A stretch of 30,653 nucleotides of DNA, from the IMG/VR virus record IMGVR_UViG_3300031566_000243, positions 1 through 30,653 of that record. One strand, written 5' to 3'. The stretch is from a virus. The notes beneath the pieces are model-generated. The model saw only the letters and a list, made by a program, of their open reading frames with translations, did not search any database and was not told the DNA's origin. Made by a program: the position numbers and the translations under genes. Of the stretch, positions 23,267-29,133 are shown one piece after another; position 1 is the first letter of the stretch; each line of letters starts with the position of its first letter.

Positions 23267-23736
23267 CACTCACCCCCTTCCGCAATCCCAACCTCACGCA
23301 TTCCATAGGCCAGCAGCCACAAGGCATCGGCCTGGTCGTCATCGGCGACATTCTGTTCAGGCCAACGCTCCCGAGCCGCCGCAAGCATCTCTGCTTTCGA
23401 AGCGTTCCCCCTTCCGGTCGCAAACTTCTTGAGCGTGCCTGAGTGGACGGGACAGATTTCCACTTCGGCCTCCGCTGCCTTCATCAAGAGCACCGCCAGC
23501 AAGCCCTCGGCGACGCTTGTCGCTGCTCCCCCACGGTGGTGGGTCTGCTCATAGTAGACCACGGTCGGGGCGTTGTCCGCAAGCATCTTCGCCAGCCACG
23601 CCGCAAATCGCAAGAACCGCATCCCGGGCGATTCCCCTCGTTGCAAGTCGAATCGCTGCACGCCGCTATACCGCGAGGCCCCCGTCCAAAGCGCCCAGCC
23701 GGTGCGTGTCGCCATGTCAAGCGCGAGGAGTGTCAC
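23266..23736 (-). CDS. RuvC-like Holliday junction resolvase
   Basis: 156 aa from GTG 23736, which overlaps the previous stop (GTGA) and has GGGGGG 8 nt upstream. The four catalytic acids sit close to E. coli RuvC positions (D7, E66, D138, D141): D7 (LLALDMATRTGW), E63 (VVYYEQTHHRGG), D134 and D137 (DDDQADALWLLAYG). The SKAEMLAAARERWP helix also matches. It should cleave branched replication and recombination intermediates before packaging. Codons upstream of this GTG belong to an unrelated frame. Confidence 0.9.
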   Translation of the reverse strand: MTLLALDMATRTGWALWTGASRYSGVQRFDLQRGESPGMRFLRFAAWLAKMLADNAPTVVYYEQTHHRGGAATSVAEGLLAVLLMKAAEAEVEICPVHSGTLKKFATGRGNASKAEMLAAARERWPEQNVADDDQADALWLLAYGMREVGIAEGGE

Positions 23737-23855
23737 GAGCAATCCCCCCATTCTGAAAGCGTGTGACGGCTCGTCCCCCCTGCGAGATGCGCTCCGTGAA
23801 CGCCGCAATAGGGCCTTCCGAGCCTTTCTCGCCTCTTCCACACCTTGTCACTCAC
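23733..23855 (-). CDS. Small basic protein, 40 aa, coupled at both ends
   Basis: GTG 23855 overlaps the previous stop by GTGA, and its own stop overlaps the RuvC start by GTGA. Both junctions share the bases TTGCTCGTGA with a G-run just before. Sequence begins MSDKVWKRRERLGRPYCGVH and ends WGDCS. Basic, no known family. Two exact 4-nt couplings make a real gene likely despite the size. It could also be a nearly non-coding spacer kept open for translational coupling. Confidence 0.62.
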   Translation of the reverse strand: MSDKVWKRRERLGRPYCGVHGAHLAGGTSRHTLSEWGDCS

Positions 23856-24196
23856 GAGCAACCCCCTAACCCGCCACAGACACACTGAGCGGCCTCTGTC
23901 AACGTCTCCGATTGCTTGTCGCCTTCGACGCTTTCGATTTCCCGCTTGGCTTGAGCCAAGGCCCAGTCGGCCGGGACGTATCGCCGGCGGACAACGGAGG
24001 CGATTGCCCACGCCGCCGGGTTGGCTTTGTGGGGAGCGACCAGGAGCAGAGCGTGAATGCGTTGGCGCTCGTCGCGCCCCGGCTCACAACCCTGGATGCA
24101 GCGGGCTAGGTAGGAGACGGCGTTGTACCTTTCCGTTGCCGTGTCCGGCCAGTCTCTCAAGAGCCGAAATGCATTACGGTTGACTTCAGTCTCCAT
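23852..24196 (-). CDS. Hypothetical protein downstream of the origin, 114 aa
   Basis: ATG 24196 has AAGGAGG 5 nt upstream. Helical and mixed in charge: RNAFRLLRDWPDTATERYNA, VSYLARCIQGCEPG, then HALLLVAPHKANPAAWAIAS and VVRRRYVPADWALAQAKREI. The end is Gly/Cys-rich (CVCGGLGGCS). It is the first gene after the proposed replication origin, so a replication accessory role is plausible but unproven. No motif for helicase loader or primase is seen. Confidence 0.68.
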   Translation of the reverse strand: METEVNRNAFRLLRDWPDTATERYNAVSYLARCIQGCEPGRDERQRIHALLLVAPHKANPAAWAIASVVRRRYVPADWALAQAKREIESVEGDKQSETLTEAAQCVCGGLGGCS

Positions 24197-24262
24197 GCGA
24201 GCCTCCTTAAGACCAGAGAAGGTTAATAGCCTAGCCGTTAATCCGTTTGGCTTTTGTATCTG

Positions 24263-24294
24263 TTTATTGTCCTCTTGTCTTCTTGTCTTCTTGT
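24263..24294. repeat. 8-bp tandem repeats in the AT-rich part of the origin region
   Basis: On the plus strand TTTATTGT, CCTCTTGT, CTTCTTGT and CTTCTTGT stand head to tail. The stretch is pyrimidine-rich on one strand and weakly paired, a plausible duplex-unwinding element. A stem around TACG-TTTT-CGTA lies next to it at 24307-24318. Confidence 0.6.
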
Positions 24295-24338
24295 ATTAAG
24301 CGGAAATACGTTTTCGTACTTCCTGCACGACGTGACTT

Positions 24339-24803
24339 TCATGTGACATCCCCGTGACCGCGCTGCCGTCTTTTCCGTAACGTGTTTCCCTGCCTACGGT
24401 TAGCGTTCCTTCGCAACCTGCGTGACGTGAGCGTGACGCGGGGCGTGACGGTCACGGAAATGGACGAGTTATTCACAGCCTTTTGAGACGTTTTTGAGAC
24501 GTTTTTGAGTGTCTTTTGAGGGCCTTCATCTCCATTCGTTCGTTTCCCCCGGGCGAAGTAGACGCCGCAAACCCTCTTTGAGTGGAGTTCGGCGACGGCT
24601 TTTTCGACAACACGTGCCTCGCTCCTGGTCAGCCTGGCGAGTTCAGCGAACGTTCCCGACACCTTGTATTCGCCGGTCTGCCACATCACACACAGGCATT
24701 CAATCCAGAACCCTCGGGTCGCCAGGTCGCACCGTCCGAGTTCCGCGTCGGCCGCCCATGCTTTCGGCCAGAACTTGACCCAGTGAAACCTATCGGTTAC
24801 GAT
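24339..24803 (-). CDS. Replication-initiator-like protein (DUF1376-type N-terminus), non-canonical start
   Basis: The frame runs from just after a TGA upstream of the annealing-gene stop down to TGA 24339. Conserved sequence begins before any ATG/GTG: codons from 24791 encode DRFHWVKFWPKAW..., then CDLATRGFWIECLCVMWQTG and EYKVSGTFAELARLTRSEAR. This is the winged-helix N-terminus of phage replisome-organiser-like proteins. GAGGGGG lies 8 nt before an ATC at 24803, the best start I can see (MVTDRFHW if read as Met; about 154 aa). GTG 24689 would cut the domain in half. The basic C-terminus (RRLRRNANRRQGNTLRKRRQ) is encoded by DNA carrying iterons. It probably binds the origin and recruits host replication proteins. 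Confidence 0.72.
   Translation of the reverse strand: MVTDRFHWVKFWPKAWAADAELGRCDLATRGFWIECLCVMWQTGEYKVSGTFAELARLTRSEARVVEKAVAELHSKRVCGVYFARGKRTNGDEGPQKTLKNVSKTSQKAVNNSSISVTVTPRVTLTSRRLRRNANRRQGNTLRKRRQRGHGDVT
24421..24456. repeat. CGTGAC repeats and palindrome
   Basis: CGTGAC at 24421, 24432 and 24444 (spacings 11 and 12), the last forming CGTGAC-G-GTCACG with 24451-24456. Further copies lie at 24331 and 24353. Helical phasing and inverted symmetry suggest binding of a dimeric protein. Confidence 0.62.
24469..24477 (+). promoter_or_regulatory. DnaA-box match
   Basis: TTATTCACA fits the relaxed DnaA consensus TTATNCACA exactly. It stands 3 bp from the first 11-bp iteron and 12 bp from the CGTGAC palindrome. 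A single box could be chance, but its location between two repeat clusters raises the likelihood. Confidence 0.55.
24481..24524. repeat. Four 11-bp iterons inside the replication gene
   Basis: TTTTGAGACGT (24481), TTTTGAGACGT (24492), TTTTGAGTGTC (24503), TTTTGAGGGCC (24514). All keep TTTTGAG, with an exact 11-bp period. Because 11 is not a multiple of three, the conserved repeat cannot be explained by a repeated peptide; it indicates selection on DNA. Confidence 0.85.
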
Positions 24804-25678
24804 TTCTTGTCCCCCTCATCAGAGTCCTTATCAAAGAGATTGTCAACCGCAGGCCCGGGTTGCTCGGCTGGGGGCTTGCGGTTTCCCACATCGGCGAACG
24901 CGTCGGCAACCGTGATTTCGCCCTGGGCAATCGCGTTGTACAGGCCCCTCATTCTGGTATACTCAGCATCCCCGAAATCATCCAGGCCCATGCAGGCTAC
25001 AGCCTCAATCATCTTGCGGGTCACATCGAACTCCATAAAGGCGGCCAGGAGCCTCGCTCCACGTGTGCTCTTTGTGTTGGCTATGGTCTTGGGATTGCTC
25101 AAGACCTCCACCACCTTGTGCCGGTAGGCGTGTTTGAGTCCGTTGGGTAGACTCCGCAGGATTGTCTCGCGCAGGAGTTTGCTCATTGCCGCCGGGACGG
25201 TCACGCTGTGAAAACGGTCTTCCGGCGTTCGCGTCATCTTGCCATATCGGTCTTTGTAGTAGCGGCTAATGGTGAGGCTTCGCTGATGACGCACATTGCT
25301 CTCATAATCCAACCAGACCGCTACCAGGACAACGGCTGTCCCGGTATCGCTTGCAATCTCGCAGCCATAGGCACTATTAGACCAGCGGTTGGCGAGGTCT
25401 TCGGCAGCCCGAATCGACAAGCCTTCGACGTGGAGCATCTTACCACTTTTGTCTTTGCCGACTGGCTTGCTGTAGAGCGCTTCGTCCGCTGCCTCTGGAT
25501 AGCGTTCAAGACCTTCCAGGGCGGCCTTCAAGATTGCCGTCTCGTCCCGCTTCTCCACCCGTGCGATTTGCATCTGAGTCGTATTTTCCAGGCGAGCCAG
25601 AGCAACCCCGTGGTCAATCAAGTCCATCGGGTTTTCCGCAATGACTTCGCTCTCAAAGACGTCGTCTTTCTCTGCCAT
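24797..25678 (-). CDS. Candidate recombination (single-strand annealing-like) protein, 293 aa
   Basis: ATG 25678 follows AAGGAGAGAGAG. Core sequence: LHVEGLSIRAAEDLANRWSN, TAVVLVAVWLDYESNVRHQR, SLTISRYYKDRYGKM, VTVPAAMSKLLRETILRSLP, NGLKHAYRHKVVE. The layout (Gly-Ser-Ile-Arg-x-Ala, then a strand with RYY, then a conserved helix before a basic end) is what I know from phage proteins found beside RecB-like nucleases and thought to act in recombination. The tail (KPPAEQPGPAVDNLFDKDSD) is disordered and acidic, as in single-strand DNA-binding partners. Neighbouring the Fe-S nuclease supports a two-gene recombination unit. A clear RecT/Erf/Redbeta match is not visible. Confidence 0.6.
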   Translation of the reverse strand: MAEKDDVFESEVIAENPMDLIDHGVALARLENTTQMQIARVEKRDETAILKAALEGLERYPEAADEALYSKPVGKDKSGKMLHVEGLSIRAAEDLANRWSNSAYGCEIASDTGTAVVLVAVWLDYESNVRHQRSLTISRYYKDRYGKMTRTPEDRFHSVTVPAAMSKLLRETILRSLPNGLKHAYRHKVVEVLSNPKTIANTKSTRGARLLAAFMEFDVTRKMIEAVACMGLDDFGDAEYTRMRGLYNAIAQGEITVADAFADVGNRKPPAEQPGPAVDNLFDKDSDEGDKKS

Positions 25679-25688
25679 CTCTCTCTCC

Positions 25689-26498
25689 TTAGCCCACTGG
25701 GACAGTTACAGGGTGACTAGCATACGGGCAAACATGCCAATAGCCACACCACTTTTCAGAACATCCCCACCAGTCCAAAGCCGCGGGGACAAACACTCCT
25801 TTGTCAAGCATATTCTGCAAGGCCGCGAACCGGTTCAGTACGACCTGCACCTGTGCCTTGACACGTACGGTTTGACGGATAACGGCCTTCGGGCCTCCTT
25901 TGAGATTGACGAGGCCATCCAGGGCCGCTTGCACAGGTTCCGACGATTGCCGCTCTTGCATGGCGGCCATCGCGTAGACGGTGATTTGCTCAAGTGAATC
26001 CGCAACCGCCTGAGATACCCGGCCAGATTGGCCGGTGGTTTTCAGTTCGCGGACGACCCCATCAGAGTCCTCGACATCGACATATCCGATGATGGGTCGC
26101 AGCCCTGCCACATTCACCGTGACCTTCTTCTCAATCGCTACGGGGGTGATGTGTGGCAGGATGTCAGACCGGTCGCAGAGAGCCAAGGCAATCGCCGCGT
26201 CCTTCGTCTCGCCGGCGACAACCGCAGGATTGTCATCAGCGGCGAACTCGACCTCCCCGGCAAAGGCTGCTGTCACGTCGTCACTGACCAGGGCAGCAGA
26301 TTCGTCAGGGGTGAGCAATTCTCCAGTCTCGCTTTTCGCCATCAGCGACCGCCGATGAGTTTGATGTACCGCACTCCCGCGAATCAGGGCAGCCCCCGGC
26401 GGACGCTTCAAGCCGTCCACGTAGCGAAACCGATACTGCTGACCGCAATGCTCTGCCATCAGGAGTTGCGTGGCCGAATAGTGCTCTGCGTGGGTCAC
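25689..26498 (-). CDS. PD-(D/E)XK exonuclease with Fe-S cluster (RecB/Cas4-like)
   Basis: 269 aa from GTG 26498, which overlaps the previous stop by 4 nt (GTGA) with GAAGGTG upstream. Motifs in order: C18 (LMAEHC), GSAVH (41-45), D141 (IIGYVDVEDSDG), E151-K153 (ELKTTG), Q171-xxx-Y175 (EQITVY), and C246, C251, C257 (CSEKWCGYWHVCPY). One early and three late cysteines match the 4Fe-4S ring of AddB and Cas4-type nucleases. Probable 5' or dual-polarity exonuclease that prepares single strands for the adjacent annealing-like protein. All catalytic residues are present. Confidence 0.92.
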   Translation of the reverse strand: MTHAEHYSATQLLMAEHCGQQYRFRYVDGLKRPPGAALIRGSAVHQTHRRSLMAKSETGELLTPDESAALVSDDVTAAFAGEVEFAADDNPAVVAGETKDAAIALALCDRSDILPHITPVAIEKKVTVNVAGLRPIIGYVDVEDSDGVVRELKTTGQSGRVSQAVADSLEQITVYAMAAMQERQSSEPVQAALDGLVNLKGGPKAVIRQTVRVKAQVQVVLNRFAALQNMLDKGVFVPAALDWWGCSEKWCGYWHVCPYASHPVTVPVG

Positions 26499-26851
26499 CG
26501 TGCCACCTTCATCGCTTGCCGCCACGCCTGCCAGAGCATCGGCGGGGTAGCGATATAGCGCTCTTCGCGGCACGCGCAGAAGTCCCTACAGTTCTCTTCC
26601 GCCCAACCGGGCAGGTCGATGTCATGACCGACTATGAGCGCCTCGACGCGCTCAAACAAATTATCGTCCTCTGCGAGCAGGTGCATATAGGCGTAGATGG
26701 CCGCCTGCCTAATGTCCGTCGTAAAGACCGGTTCCCCTGGGATAGTGGCTTCGAGGAGCGTCTCGGCCAGGACGGTCAACTGCTCGTCCCCCCCCAAGTA
26801 ACGAAACCAATCTGCGATTGTCCGTAAATCTTGTTCCTCTTTAACCATCAT
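26495..26851 (-). CDS. Hypothetical early protein, 118 aa
   Basis: ATG 26851 overlaps the previous stop (ATGA) with a G6 run upstream; ATG 26848 is also possible. Mostly helical and acidic: LRTIADWFRYLGGDEQLTVL, FTTDIRQAAIYAYMHLLAED, RVEALIVGHDIDLPGWAEEN, then a Cys segment CRDFCACREERY. The end is WQAWRQAMKVAR. It is translationally coupled to the nuclease gene downstream. Family not recognised. Confidence 0.66.
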   Translation of the reverse strand: MMVKEEQDLRTIADWFRYLGGDEQLTVLAETLLEATIPGEPVFTTDIRQAAIYAYMHLLAEDDNLFERVEALIVGHDIDLPGWAEENCRDFCACREERYIATPPMLWQAWRQAMKVAR

Positions 26852-27111
26852 CCCCCCCATTTCGGCCCAGTTAGGTGACCTTGGAAGAGCAGTTGTGGCG
26901 TCTCGCTCGTGCCTATCGCCCGCTCCTTCTCGATGGCATGGGCCACGACATCAGGCAAACAGCGCAATTGCGTATCAGTCAGATGGAGTGACACCATATT
27001 GCCATCGGCGAAGACTTCAAACACATACCACGGCTCATCCCCCTCAGCCGCCGGGAAACTCTGAATCAGGATTGTCGCATCCTTCTTGCGCAAAAACATA
27101 GTCGCGTCCAT
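26848..27111 (-). CDS. Hypothetical early protein, 87 aa
   Basis: ATG 27111 uses the repeated leader AAGGAGGACTGAG. Two beta hairpins are likely at the start (ATMFLRKKDATILIQSFPAA, WYVFEVFADGNMVSLHL), then a helix (LRCLPDVVAHAIEKERA) and a terminal segment with LLFQGHLTGPKWGG. No cysteine cluster or membrane span. Function unknown. Confidence 0.66.
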   Translation of the reverse strand: MDATMFLRKKDATILIQSFPAAEGDEPWYVFEVFADGNMVSLHLTDTQLRCLPDVVAHAIEKERAIGTSETPQLLFQGHLTGPKWGG

Positions 27112-27124
27112 CTCAGTCCTCCTT
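27108..27124 (-). promoter_or_regulatory. Repeated ribosome-site leader, copy A
   Basis: AAGGAGGACTGAGATGG, identical to copies at 27415-27431 and 27901-27917. Here it encodes the last residues KED and stop of the upstream gene and the start of the next one. Confidence 0.8.
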
Positions 27125-27418
27125 CCGGTCGCTAATCAAACATACGTCGCCAGCGAGTTCGATTTGGTGGTGAAGGTAGGCGTCTTTGCAAAAGGTATGG
27201 GGGTCAAGGCACTTGCAAGAGACAACACTCCCCACTAATTTCTCCCGCTGAGGGGACTTCACTCCGCCATCGACCAGAAGGTCAACTTCATGTCTCTGGC
27301 CGTTCTTGTCTAGGCACATATAACAGTCGGTTTTTTCAACATATTCTCCGACCCTCAGCACTATCAGCCCGTCCTGCTCCGCTTCCCTCGTGAGCGGTGT
27401 ATCTTCCCATTCGGCCAT
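27113..27418 (-). CDS. Hypothetical early protein with Cys pairs, 101 aa
   Basis: ATG 27418 (AAGGAGGACTGAG upstream). Starts MAEWEDTPLTREAEQDGLIV, then LRVGEYVEKTDCYMCLDKNG and, later, VVSCKCLDPHTFCKDAYLHH. Cysteines at CYMC, CKC and C-K-D give a possible metal site. Acidic overall. It ends with KED read from the next copy of the shared leader. Family not recognised. Confidence 0.66.
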   Translation of the reverse strand: MAEWEDTPLTREAEQDGLIVLRVGEYVEKTDCYMCLDKNGQRHEVDLLVDGGVKSPQREKLVGSVVSCKCLDPHTFCKDAYLHHQIELAGDVCLISDRKED

Positions 27419-27431
27419 CTCAGTCCTCCTT
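27415..27431 (-). promoter_or_regulatory. Repeated ribosome-site leader, copy B
   Basis: Same 17 bases as copies A and C, but here the internal TGA belongs to no gene: the upstream gene already stops at 27445. The sequence is kept as a leader, which suggests it was duplicated as a unit with a gene start. Confidence 0.8.
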
Positions 27432-27444
27432 CCCAGCCTCGAAG

Positions 27445-27678
27445 TCATTCCTTATCCAGAATTGGCACCACCACCAGTCGTTTGTATATTAAGTACTCAT
27501 CGTGTTCTTGGGGGGCGGCGTGGATTTCTTCAATGGCTTTTTCGGCCTCTTCAGCCGAATTGAATATCCACGCCGCCCGGCCGTAGCATACCCACCCGTC
27601 GCCGGAAAAATCCCCGTGCAAGTAGCCTGCTTGTTTCTCCCCCTCCCAGACCTCGACAATGTACCGTTGCTCAGACAT
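27445..27678 (-). CDS. Hypothetical early protein, 77 aa
   Basis: ATG 27678 (MSEQRYIVEVWEG...) is chosen because GAGGAG precedes it; two ATGs further up lack a good site. SEQRYIVEVWEGEKQAGYLH, FSGDGWVCYGRAAWIFNSAE, EAEKAIEEIH, then LIYKRLVVVPIL. The strand-helix-strand order with AAWIFNSAEEAEKAI is typical of tiny phage accessory proteins. Function unknown. Confidence 0.68.
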   Translation of the reverse strand: MSEQRYIVEVWEGEKQAGYLHGDFSGDGWVCYGRAAWIFNSAEEAEKAIEEIHAAPQEHDEYLIYKRLVVVPILDKE

Positions 27679-27712
27679 CGCGCTCCTCATCTTGAGGTGA
27701 CATGCCATGTTT

Positions 27713-27904
27713 TCAGTCGTCGAAGAGTCCACGATTACTCGCGGCGAAGATGCGGTCAGCAAGTCCGGCAATGCGTATATCGAGCGCACTGTCCAGCTGG
27801 GCCTCGGTTGGCTTCACAATTCCGAGGGCTTCAAAGTCGTCGCACACGTCTTGCAAGAAGAAATCTCGCAATGTCTGCTCGAACAATCCGCTTTCCTTCC
27901 CCAT
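27713..27904 (-). CDS. Hypothetical early protein, 63 aa
   Basis: ATG 27904 uses the same leader AAGGAGGACTGAG. All helical and acidic: GLFEQTLRDFFLQDVCDDFE, ALGIVKPTEAQLDSALDIRI, AGLADRIF. No motif recognised. Stops 34 nt before the next start at 27678. Confidence 0.64.
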   Translation of the reverse strand: MGKESGLFEQTLRDFFLQDVCDDFEALGIVKPTEAQLDSALDIRIAGLADRIFAASNRGLFDD

Positions 27905-27917
27905 CTCAGTCCTCCTT
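27901..27917 (-). promoter_or_regulatory. Repeated ribosome-site leader, copy C
   Basis: Third identical copy of AAGGAGGACTGAGATGG. As in copy A, it encodes the KED end of the upstream small membrane protein and the next start. Confidence 0.8.
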
Positions 27918-28082
27918 TCCTTTGGCCTTCACCAAGTCCCAGGCCCGCGTGCCGAGAAACGCCATGCACGCCGCACCCATCAGCCAAACCGCAGTGACCA
28001 TCGCAGTGCCCGGCTCCATGCCGCAGAGCACAAACAGAATCCCCAGACCGGCTAGACCGCCAAGTATCATCTGCTCAGACAT
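27906..28082 (-). CDS. Small two-span membrane protein, 58 aa
   Basis: ATG 28082 overlaps the preceding stop (TGATG), with AGGAGG 8 nt upstream. Two membrane segments, about residues 5-21 (MILGGLAGLGILFVLCG) and 25-46 (TAMVTAVWLMGAACMAFLG), then a basic-acidic tail (KAKGKED). A small holin, an anti-holin or a superinfection membrane protein are all possible. It is paired with another two-span protein immediately upstream. Confidence 0.72.
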   Translation of the reverse strand: MSEQMILGGLAGLGILFVLCGMEPGTAMVTAVWLMGAACMAFLGTRAWDLVKAKGKED

Positions 28083-28249
28083 CACTTGTCCCTCCTCAGA
28101 ACCACTATAGCGGCAACCACGAAAAGCAGTATAACCATGCCACAAGGCCCGAGGGCTTGGTACACGGAGGCATCCTCCGGAAGGGTTGCGAGAAGAAGTA
28201 TAGTCATCGCAACACAAAGCATCGAAAGGGCTAAGCGCATCTCGGCCAT
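28082..28249 (-). CDS. Small two-span membrane protein, 55 aa
   Basis: ATG 28249 overlaps the stop of the HTH gene (TGATG), with GAGGGGG upstream. Spans about residues 5-22 (RLALSMLCVAMTILLLATL) and 33-50 (GPCGMVILLFVVAAIVV), ending LRRDK. A longer upstream reading frame exists but lacks a ribosome site. Tandem with the 58-aa membrane protein; the two may form a pair. Role unknown. Confidence 0.7.
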   Translation of the reverse strand: MAEMRLALSMLCVAMTILLLATLPEDASVYQALGPCGMVILLFVVAAIVVLRRDK

Positions 28250-28443
28250 CACTTTGCCCCCTCTTCCGTGAGATAGCGCTCCAGTGCCGAACGATACAAT
28301 CCCGTTGGCATGGCATTTCCTTGCCACCAGCGCGCGACCGTCTGAGTGTGGCAGTTCAACATCACAGCCACATCCTGCTGCGTGTGGCCCCGCGCCCGCG
28401 CGGTCTCGCGGAGGCGCTTTGCAAACATCTTGTCATTCGCCAT
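28249..28443 (-). CDS. XRE-type HTH regulator, 64 aa
   Basis: ATG 28443 (GGAGG 8 nt upstream) gives MANDKMFAKRLRETARARGH, then TQQDVAVMLNCHTQTVARWW and a C-terminal helix. This is the five-helix Cro/C1 fold: helix 2 TQQDVAVML, helix 3 HTQTVARWW, the normal spacing of lambda-like repressors. It is the second gene after the early promoter, so autoregulation of that promoter is a natural guess. No dimerisation or cleavage domain is present, so it is Cro-like rather than CI-like. Confidence 0.84.
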   Translation of the reverse strand: MANDKMFAKRLRETARARGHTQQDVAVMLNCHTQTVARWWQGNAMPTGLYRSALERYLTEEGAK

Positions 28444-28519
28444 CGTCTTGCCCTCCAACTCATTGTCCCTTGGGCCATTGGCCCCCGCGTCCCGACCCCG
28501 CAGGGCCGGGAAGTCGAGG

Positions 28520-29083
28520 TCACCGACTTCGCTTCTGCCATTTCTTCCCACCGCTCAGCGCTTCGTACAAAGTGCCTTTGCCAACTTTCTTCTCCAACCG
28601 GTCGCAAATCCTTTCCTGCATCTGGCACGCTGCCGGCCGATTGCCGCCGACCCGCTTGAAGTTCGCAATCTCTTCCGGCAAGAGGAGGTCTCGCACTTTA
28701 TGCCAGCGGGCCTTGCGCTCGGCCTCACGCCGGCTTTCCTCTTTCAGTCCCTCGGCTTGCATCTTTTTCCAGGTCGGGTCGAGTTCGACCTTGGGGAATG
28801 CCCCTGGCCCCTCGGCGAGGGCTTCCAAGACGTGCTCGACTGACCAGCCGGTCAGGGGGTCGACCGTGACCATCCGCCGCCCCTCATATTGTTCGAGGTA
28901 GACTTCGGCGTGGTCGGCAATGCGAATAGTAACCTCTTCACCGCCACGTTCCAAGGTGAGGTATGCAGAGCCGGTCTGGGCGAAGGAGGTCTTGGAGGCC
29001 GACCAACCGTTCCGCTCGGCTGTCGCTTCAATCCTGTCGGCCACCTTCATCTCTCTCTCCTTCCTGGTTCCCTTGTCCTGCAT
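28520..29083 (-). CDS. First early gene, hypothetical, 187 aa
   Basis: ATG 29083 has AGGAG 6 nt upstream and is about 15 nt downstream of the predicted transcription start; ATG 29050 (MKVADRIEATAERN) has an even stronger AAGGAGAGAGAG site. Residues 12-75 are mixed strand and helix (WSASKTSFAQTGSAYLTLER, IRIADHAEVYLEQY). A charged helix follows (KKMQAEGLKEESRREAERKA), then an end with PEEIANFKRVGGNRPAACQM and a KKVGKGTLYEALSGG segment. No enzyme signature is recognised. First-expressed position suggests a host-takeover or regulatory role. Confidence 0.76.
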   Translation of the reverse strand: MQDKGTRKEREMKVADRIEATAERNGWSASKTSFAQTGSAYLTLERGGEEVTIRIADHAEVYLEQYEGRRMVTVDPLTGWSVEHVLEALAEGPGAFPKVELDPTWKKMQAEGLKEESRREAERKARWHKVRDLLLPEEIANFKRVGGNRPAACQMQERICDRLEKKVGKGTLYEALSGGKKWQKRSR

Positions 29084-29104
29084 CTCCGGCTCCTCTTTAT
29101 GTAG

Positions 29105-29133
29105 ACTATACCCTGAGGTACGCCACGTGTCAC
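29105..29133 (-). promoter_or_regulatory. Sigma70-type early promoter
   Basis: On the minus strand: -35 GTGACA (29133-29128), a spacer of exactly 17 bp, -10 TATAGT (29110-29105). Each hexamer has five of six consensus bases. The expected start near 29098 leaves a short leader before the first early gene at 29083. It is the best promoter-like sequence I saw in the window. Confidence 0.76.

Larger units (their letters stand above)
24225..24524. other. Candidate replication origin
   Basis: Four element types meet here: four 11-bp iterons (24481-24524), a DnaA-box match (TTATTCACA, 24469-24477), CGTGAC repeats with a perfect 6-bp palindrome (24421-24456, more copies at 24331 and 24353), and an AT-richer stretch with 8-bp tandem repeats (24263-24294). 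The iterons lie in the 3' half of a replication-initiator-like gene, as in lambda O. This is an inference from sequence; no function is shown. Confidence 0.66.

Noticed and set aside
27713-27789. Longer start (27789) for the 77-aa early protein
   Set aside because: Using it would overlap the previous gene by 77 nt without a ribosome site, while ATG 27678 has GAGGAG at the right distance.
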